Shown one piece after another: positions 58,026-64,000 of a stretch of 64,000 nucleotides of DNA. The first letter of the stretch is position 1. Each line of letters starts with the position of its first letter. The position numbers and the translations under genes are program-made. Source of the DNA: Istiophorus platypterus (taxonomy: Eukaryota; Chordata; Actinopteri; Istiophoriformes; Istiophoridae); the NCBI GenBank assembly GCA_016859345.1, contig CM029128.1, forward strand, positions 17,128,104 through 17,192,103. The letters are read 5' to 3'. The notes under the pieces are model-generated. The model was not told the origin of the DNA, ran no database searches, and worked only from the letters and a program-made list of their open reading frames with translations.

Positions 58026-60988
58026 CAGCTGTCACCGTCCTCTCTAAACTGAAAAAAAAAAAAAATATGTTTAGAGCATAACTTCTGCCAGATCCTGACT
58101 GATCCTGAATGTCCCATGTTGGGATTACCACCTGTTCTGCAAGATCCAGACTAGCACTCCCTCTGCCACTGCTGCAGCTGTTTTCATTTCATTACATTTT
58201 CTGTAAAGTTAAATGTTATCATTCTAATGCTTATATTCCACATTAGAAATTTATTCATTCAGCATTTCTGGGTTTTTTTTTGTTATGTTGTTATGTTGTT
58301 ATTGACTATGCATCCGCAGTAAGTTTTATTTTTTATCATAGTCTTGCTTGTAGTGTTCTTTCAGAAAAAACGAGCAAGCTCAATTTCAAACAGAAAAATG
58401 TGGACAAGCTGATTTATACATGTTTACTCTCAAATGCATTTTACACACACACACACACACACACAATTACTTACTCACATCAGTCCTTGCCTAGCAGACC
58501 TCCTCAGTTAGCTAAGCTTGTAAATCATCTGCACAACATCAATGCAGAAACATTTGTCACCTCTAACGCAGCCTGACTCAGCATCTCTTTAACTGTCCTC
58601 ACAAAGCGAGGCCCAGCGAGGCACACATGGTGCTCACGGGGTCAAGGGTTGAATTTTTAAAGAATGATCAAACTACCACATCTATTGCTCGCTAGATGTA
58701 TAATTAGATGAGTAGTTATACCAGGTGAAGACGTCTCATCTTTTTCCTCTCTTCAATCCAAAATAGGCATATGTTTGTTTTTATTTTAAGAACAGATTTT
58801 CTAAACTGATTTTCTCCCGGTTATGTGTAAAGTTTACAGTATGTTTGTGCTAAGAGGACACCAATCACTGCATTTTAGTATATAAGGTCATCCTGCAGGG
58901 TTCATGAATCTACATTTTAATCAATAAGAATTTATCCATTTTATATTAATGGGTAAAAGAAAACAACACCAGTGAAAACATTAAATAGAAGAATAAAATT
59001 TAAAGATGATTTGAAAAGATTAATATTCTGTAAATGAAATGTTGCATTGAATACAAATGTGTTAATAAGTCAACATGAGGTGATGTTGTGATGGATTCTC
59101 TAAGATGGTTACAAATTGTACAATTACACACTATACAATTTAAACTAATTACTAATGGATCACCACAAAAAGACCTAGTGGGGTTTTTTGTGTATTTTTT
59201 TTTTTTTGTTAATCTGTGGGTCAACTGCGTCTAAGTTAATTTGTCCATTCTGACCACACAGTCATTCCCATGACGATTCCATAGATGCCCTCCTCTTTGC
59301 CTTTATCCTGTGTCAGTTTGCCTGAGGCGATCTGACTTCTTAGCCCTGCATGGATTTCGGGTAAATTGTCCATATTAACCACATGCTGTTTAAAAGCCTG
59401 CAAGGGCCTTGATTGAACCCTGTGAAGCTGATATAGATGTACTGACTGGAATGCTGCTTTAATGCACATATTAAAACAAAGTGATGAAGTGGAAAATCAC
59501 AATGTGTAAATAATAGTCAAGCGGAGTAATGAGGCTAAATGAAAGATTCAAAATAGCATCTACCCTGTGCCACTGTTGATGGATTCTATGTGGAAAGTAG
59601 CATAGCTGGGTAGATAAAGTAAAATGAAACATTATTGATGACAATATTAGCTTATACTTGCTTGTCAAGCTATACAGACATACCAGTTATTTAATCATAA
59701 CTATTTGCATCAGTTTCTGATTCAGCTTATGAAGCTAATTAGCTACATTCTTTTAAAACTAATTTTAATGCAATGAGGGAAAAACCCAGTAATTTGATAA
59801 TCATCTTTTAGTGTTCAGGGAAGATAATACCTAGAAAAGGCAAAACTGGAAGAAGAAATTTATGTGTGCTTTCATCTGCCAAACTTTTTAGAATTTTTTT
59901 CAATATCTTAGTCTTTGCAGCCTTTGAAATGGATTCATATGGCAAAAAAAGTCACTGAAGTATGAATGTTATAAAAAATTAAAAATGAAAGCTACAAAAA
60001 TGAAGCTCCGGCACTGAAATGGTGCAACAATAGAAGTTTTAAGATAGTTTAAGTTTATATCTAGTAAATTTAAATTTATTCGCGTAAGAAATTTTGAAAA
60101 ACAACACACGGAAGTTTGCACAGGAACAAATTAAATGTAATTGATCATGCAGTCAGAGTGACATTAGTATTTTTCCATTTTTTTGTAGACTTTTAAGGTG
60201 TTAAATTATTTTGGAGTTATCTCAGTTTGTTGAGGGACCATATCACCAGCCATGGTGCTGCATAAAATTTTAATCTGAGAACAGCAGAAACAAGCCAAAT
60301 ATGTCAGCGTTAAAGGATTACGGCGGACGAGAAGAAACAGGACATGTTACACAAGTAAGAATTTTAAACAAGACTTTCTTCAATGCATAGACTGGACATC
60401 CTTGTCAGACTGTTGGTTTTATTCTAATAAATGATGCATGTAAGCTGAAAGCCTTTGCAGCTTCAGCTCCCGATTCCTGCAACGGCAGCACCTGAGAAAC
60501 AGGAACATTCCTATGTGCTTTTTCATCTCACCTTCTCCGGAACTGGTTCGTTGCCATTGGGCAGTTTATGAGAGTATCTGCAGAGGTCAAGTTGGTCCAC
60601 TTTCCTACCCCACATTGTTTAACTGTGATGTCCAGTCTCTTTCTGTGATGCCCCCCCCCACACTTGACTGTCCGTAGCCTAAGCAACGACCTGGGTGGGA
60701 TGTCTCTAATTAAAACACTGGTAATGATGAGAGTGCGTAAGCGGGGGTGGGGGGGGGGCACTCATTACAGTGAGAACAGATGCTCTCACCCACCCCTGCC
60801 AGCCTGCCTTGATGCCCACAGTAGGAATACATACATATAGATTTTTCTGTCTGTCTCCTGCTTTTAGCCTAAGTGCTCAGTGCCAGGGCAGCCCACACTT
60901 TGCTTCTGCGTGTTAATATTTCCTCTCACACTTATTGAAATCACAGTTTCTACAGTCTGTACCAAAAATGATAAGAGGTCTGTCTTTT
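58026..60988. other. About 3 kb of unassigned DNA
   Basis: A short CA tract lies at 58443-58465. A minus-strand frame of 77 codons (59236-59469) has a balanced composition but matches nothing I recognise. C- and G-runs occur near 60651-60660 and 60750-60759. Confidence 0.45.
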
Positions 60989-61088
60989 CTCTCTCTCTCA
61001 CACACATACACACACACACACAGGCACGCATGCACGCACACACACACACACACACACACTCACATACACACAAACACACACACACACT
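60989..61088. repeat. CT/CA microsatellite with CACG/GCATG interruptions
   Basis: A short CT tract passes into about 90 bases of CA units interrupted by GGCACGCATGCACG, TCACATA and AAA. Flanking open frames translate as THTHTH or VCVCVC and are spurious. Confidence 0.95.
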
Positions 61089-62575
61089 ATTATTACACAC
61101 AGTATTCAGTACCAGCCCACACTTGGTCAGGGCATTCTTTTTTTTTTCCTCCAGAGTTACACCCACATTGTGTTCAGTTCATGCATTTCAATATGAGTGA
61201 AATCTGGTAGGGTTGTGGAGTGCAGCACAGCATCAGCAGTCAATGTAACAAAATAAGGTCAGGTTAAATATGAAAATTAATTGAACCTCAGAAAAAAAAA
61301 TCTAACCAGAGGCTACAGCACTTGCTGTCTGTGTTAAGGGATAGGTGAGGACTGAATCCACAGAGGTGAAAGAAAAATATCTTTAAATTCATAACAAAAT
61401 CCCTGGTGCAACAGTTTATGCAACAGTTCTCGCATGTACTTAAAAACTGGGACACTTGCCTTCAAAAACAAAAAAAACAAATCCCTCAACACTGTGGCTT
61501 CAGTTTACCATTTCATGAGGATGCTCATGCATCACAAACATGCCTCCAACAGAGCAAAACCATTATCCTCCTTTTAGAATGATTAAAGGATCATTACAGT
61601 TTATTACTCGAGTATTATTTTGTAAGCTATCATATTAGTAGATGGTAAAATTACACTCACCAAAGTCATTACTGAGATCTGGGGATATGACAATGCTGTG
61701 TAAATGAAGTCCATTGGTGCAAGAAATACAAGCAGTTTGATGACCAGGTAGGTTGTAAAAAAATCCAACAATTCAGCCAGAATATCTAAAACAGTTTATT
61801 TAGAGATGAAAACTGAAAGTGAATATATTATATTATATAATATATATAATATATATATATATCAAAATGCTGGTAATGATCTTCCATTGCACAGCAAAAA
61901 TCGTCAGTGTATCCTAAAACCAACACTACATACTTACTAAGTATACTCAAACCAAAAAGTATGCATACTAAATATGAGTTGCTTTGAGTGTGATATCGAT
62001 CTAGATATTGTTCTCCCACAATGCATTTCAATATAAAAAATGGGGGAGCTGCTCAATGCCAGGAAATAAATGTCCTGAATAGCTCCAAAAAAAAATTTTA
62101 AGAAAATACTTCGCTGTTTATTTGTCTAGTAAAATTTCAGTGGCTTTCCAAAGTCACCATGTGACTGACATCCAGCACTTATTCTATAATTCCCGGTAAG
62201 TATAAAAAGCAAAAGATGTTGAGCACAGATATTCTCGCTTTGGGTTGTCTTTTAAATCCAAATACAACTTAAAGTGATGATATGGGTCTTGCCACAAGCA
62301 TAAGCAGCATGCTAATTACATTCGTGACATTACGACTGATAAGCTTTCTATGAAAAAGCCTTTCCCCAGTAGGTGGTTGAGGTGGAAATGCAACTCCTGA
62401 TGTATGGCATTATTTACCACATTTATAATTGCTTCTGATTAATGTCTGACATACGGTACAATAGCTCCCATGCAATCTTTTAATCATGACTGAATTGTAT
62501 ACATTTAAAAGCAAAATAGAGGGAAAATGGAGATATACAGTAAGTTCAGTTACCATTTCAGCACCAGGCTGCATG
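61089..62575. other. Unassigned DNA with an AT microsatellite
   Basis: A TATA-rich tract lies at 61822-61862. It is a simple repeat and not a promoter call. No gene is recognised. Confidence 0.5.
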
Positions 62576-62830
62576 TGCCTTTGTTGCTTGCACTATAAAT
62601 TCTCACTGTTAGCATCTGAGCTTTAATTTATAGCTTAATGCTGTCATCAAGGGGGCAAGGCCTGCGCTGGCCCCTGCCATCAATCTGATAGCCTGCAACT
62701 AACGGCCAAGTTGCATATTGTCACAATTCCAATACATTATTTACTATGAGACATTAAAAAGTAATGCGTATTAATAAACAGGCCCAAGGCCAGAGGGCAC
62801 AACCAGGTTCAATCGAATCATATATTTCCT
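62576..62830. promoter_or_regulatory. Candidate regulatory or conserved stretch
   Basis: An AT-rich homeodomain-like part (GAGCTTTAATTTATAGCTTA, 62619-62638) abuts an unusually GC-rich block (about 62650-62680, GGGGGCAAGGCCTGCGCTGG) and then another TAAT-containing part (GCGTATTAATAAAC). There is no simple repeat and no mobile-element match. The abrupt composition change is the main reason for flagging it. Confidence 0.15.
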
Positions 62831-64000
62831 TGCTTTCATCAAAGAGACACTTCATAATATATGTATAAGCAAAAATAAAACTCAAGGGCCTTTTCTCTTG
62901 TTACTACTGCTTCTCTGATTCATTATTGTTACCACTGTAAACATATTTGATACTGAATTATTATTACCAGCTGCGACAGTATGCATGTTTGTATGTGTGT
63001 GTGTGTCACCATGGCAAAAGGTTGGCCTGGAAAGTACTTTTTAGTACTTTGCCAGGTGTTTATATGTCTATGGACAGATTTTATCTTTGATTTAGGGTCT
63101 GACCCATGAGTCCTCATGTAATAATGTAGTAATGACTACTGAGTACTCATGGTGTGATTCAATCGCAGGATGGTCTCTAGCATAATTATCAATGTTGTCA
63201 AATAGTCTTTTAGTTATGTCATTGCCAGTTTATGTCCTTGGTAAACATTTTCTCACAAATTGCAAGTGTCCTACTACTATCTTAATGGGCTAGCTGACAT
63301 CAGTGCAGTTTCCATTGCCATTATCGTCATCATCATCCTCAAACTCCTCTCTGTTGAGGAAAAGCAGGGTCATTCTATTAAACACAACTCCATGTAATCT
63401 GGTACCTGCATGTAGCAACCCAAAAAGTGCAGCCAAAATGTATGGAAAACAACATCTTGCAGCAAAGTAAAGTCTTCGCAAGGAAATCACAATTGACTGT
63501 TACTATAAATAATCATAACTCTGTTAATTCGGTTCTCACTATCACAGCTGTGGATGTCCACAGGCTGCTTTCGACATTACCTCAGCAACATGCAATTATG
63601 TTACAGAAATTGAAATTTTTGTAACACCTAAACGTAGTGATAATTGCATATATTACATGGTTTGGATTTTAATATACATAATCTTGCAAATGTATGGCTC
63701 AGTTGTAACTGGTGGTTCACACTTTACAGACACATGCTGTTTTGTTTACACCCATAGTACTTTATCTAAAATTCCACTGGCCATAGATTCAAGATACAAA
63801 ATGTCAGTCAAAATAGTTCAGTTTAACAGAACAGTTCAGCCCTATGGAGTCTTGTTTCTCTCAATAGATGCATCAAAGCAATTCAATGAAGTGTTAGAAC
63901 AGCTATAGATAATATATGTAACACTCATATATATTTTTCTATTTTGAAACAAACGTGGAGAAAATCATAAAGCTTTGGATATTAATTACTTCTTGGGCTA
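62831..64000. other. Unassigned DNA to the window end
   Basis: No gene is recognised. The last open frame (63657-63908) has no domain I know. A short GT tract lies at about 62995-63006. Confidence 0.45.

Noticed and set aside
60864..61210. ORFs with Thr-His or Val-Cys repeats
   Set aside because: They are translations of the CA microsatellite.
61822..61862. TATA-rich tract as a promoter
   Set aside because: It is a simple AT repeat with no initiator or gene downstream.
1..64000. CRISPR arrays, bacterial operons, phage or plasmid modules
   Set aside because: No regularly spaced repeats, no dense coding, no ribosome-binding sites; the window is vertebrate nuclear DNA.

Overview
This window looks like gene-poor nuclear DNA from a ray-finned fish, most likely a percomorph (spiny-rayed) teleost. 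It is AT-rich, poor in CpG, full of short microsatellites, and has stop codons in all frames every few dozen codons. The lineage call rests on interspersed repeats I recognise from memory as typical of percomorph genomes: a short inverted-repeat element at 27423-27732, a tRNA-derived SINE at 28392-28612, a dispersed repeat seen five times (12531, 14893, 30553, 41905 and 55490), L2-type and other LINE tails, Tc1-type relics and a piggyBac relic. I find no complete protein-coding gene, no rRNA or tRNA gene, no CRISPR array, no operon and no CpG island. The window could be intergenic or lie inside a very large intron; the sequence alone does not decide this.

Layout. 1-6.4 kb: a LINE reverse-transcriptase tail (1235-1530) between two decayed copies of one dispersed repeat (241-1010 and 5896-6350), then a GT/CT microsatellite. 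8.1-11.3 kb: a Tc1-type 5' relic, then an almost identical direct tandem duplication with a 1,106-base period (9032-10139 and 10140-11245), the most striking feature here. 12.3-16.5 kb: an ATT microsatellite, two copies of the percomorph dispersed repeat, a stretch with clustered transcription-factor-like motifs followed by the longest ORF (168 codons, unrecognised), an L2-type LINE relic, and a Tc1 transposase relic. 16.5-27.4 kb: long, mostly unassigned single-copy DNA. 27.4-31 kb: a cluster of small elements (inverted-repeat element, SINE, LINE tail, two more repeats). 33.1-33.6 kb: broken piggyBac transposase on the minus strand. 34-64 kb: mainly unassigned DNA with scattered repeat fragments, a possible solo LTR near 47.8-48.0 kb, one exon-like open stretch near 49.46-49.64 kb, and several microsatellites.

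The recognisable coding content is entirely dead mobile elements: every transposase or reverse-transcriptase fragment is broken by stops, frameshifts or deletions. What may still be functional is non-coding. Several AT-rich stretches carry clusters of homeodomain, POU or TCF/LEF-like motifs, and one such stretch lies inside the tandem duplication. These are hypotheses that need cross-species alignment.

I found no convincing previously undescribed biological system. The best leads are the 1.1-kb duplication, the exon-like ORF at 49.46 kb, the 168-codon ORF at 14.1 kb, the repeat family carrying a short conserved peptide, and two perfect hairpins.
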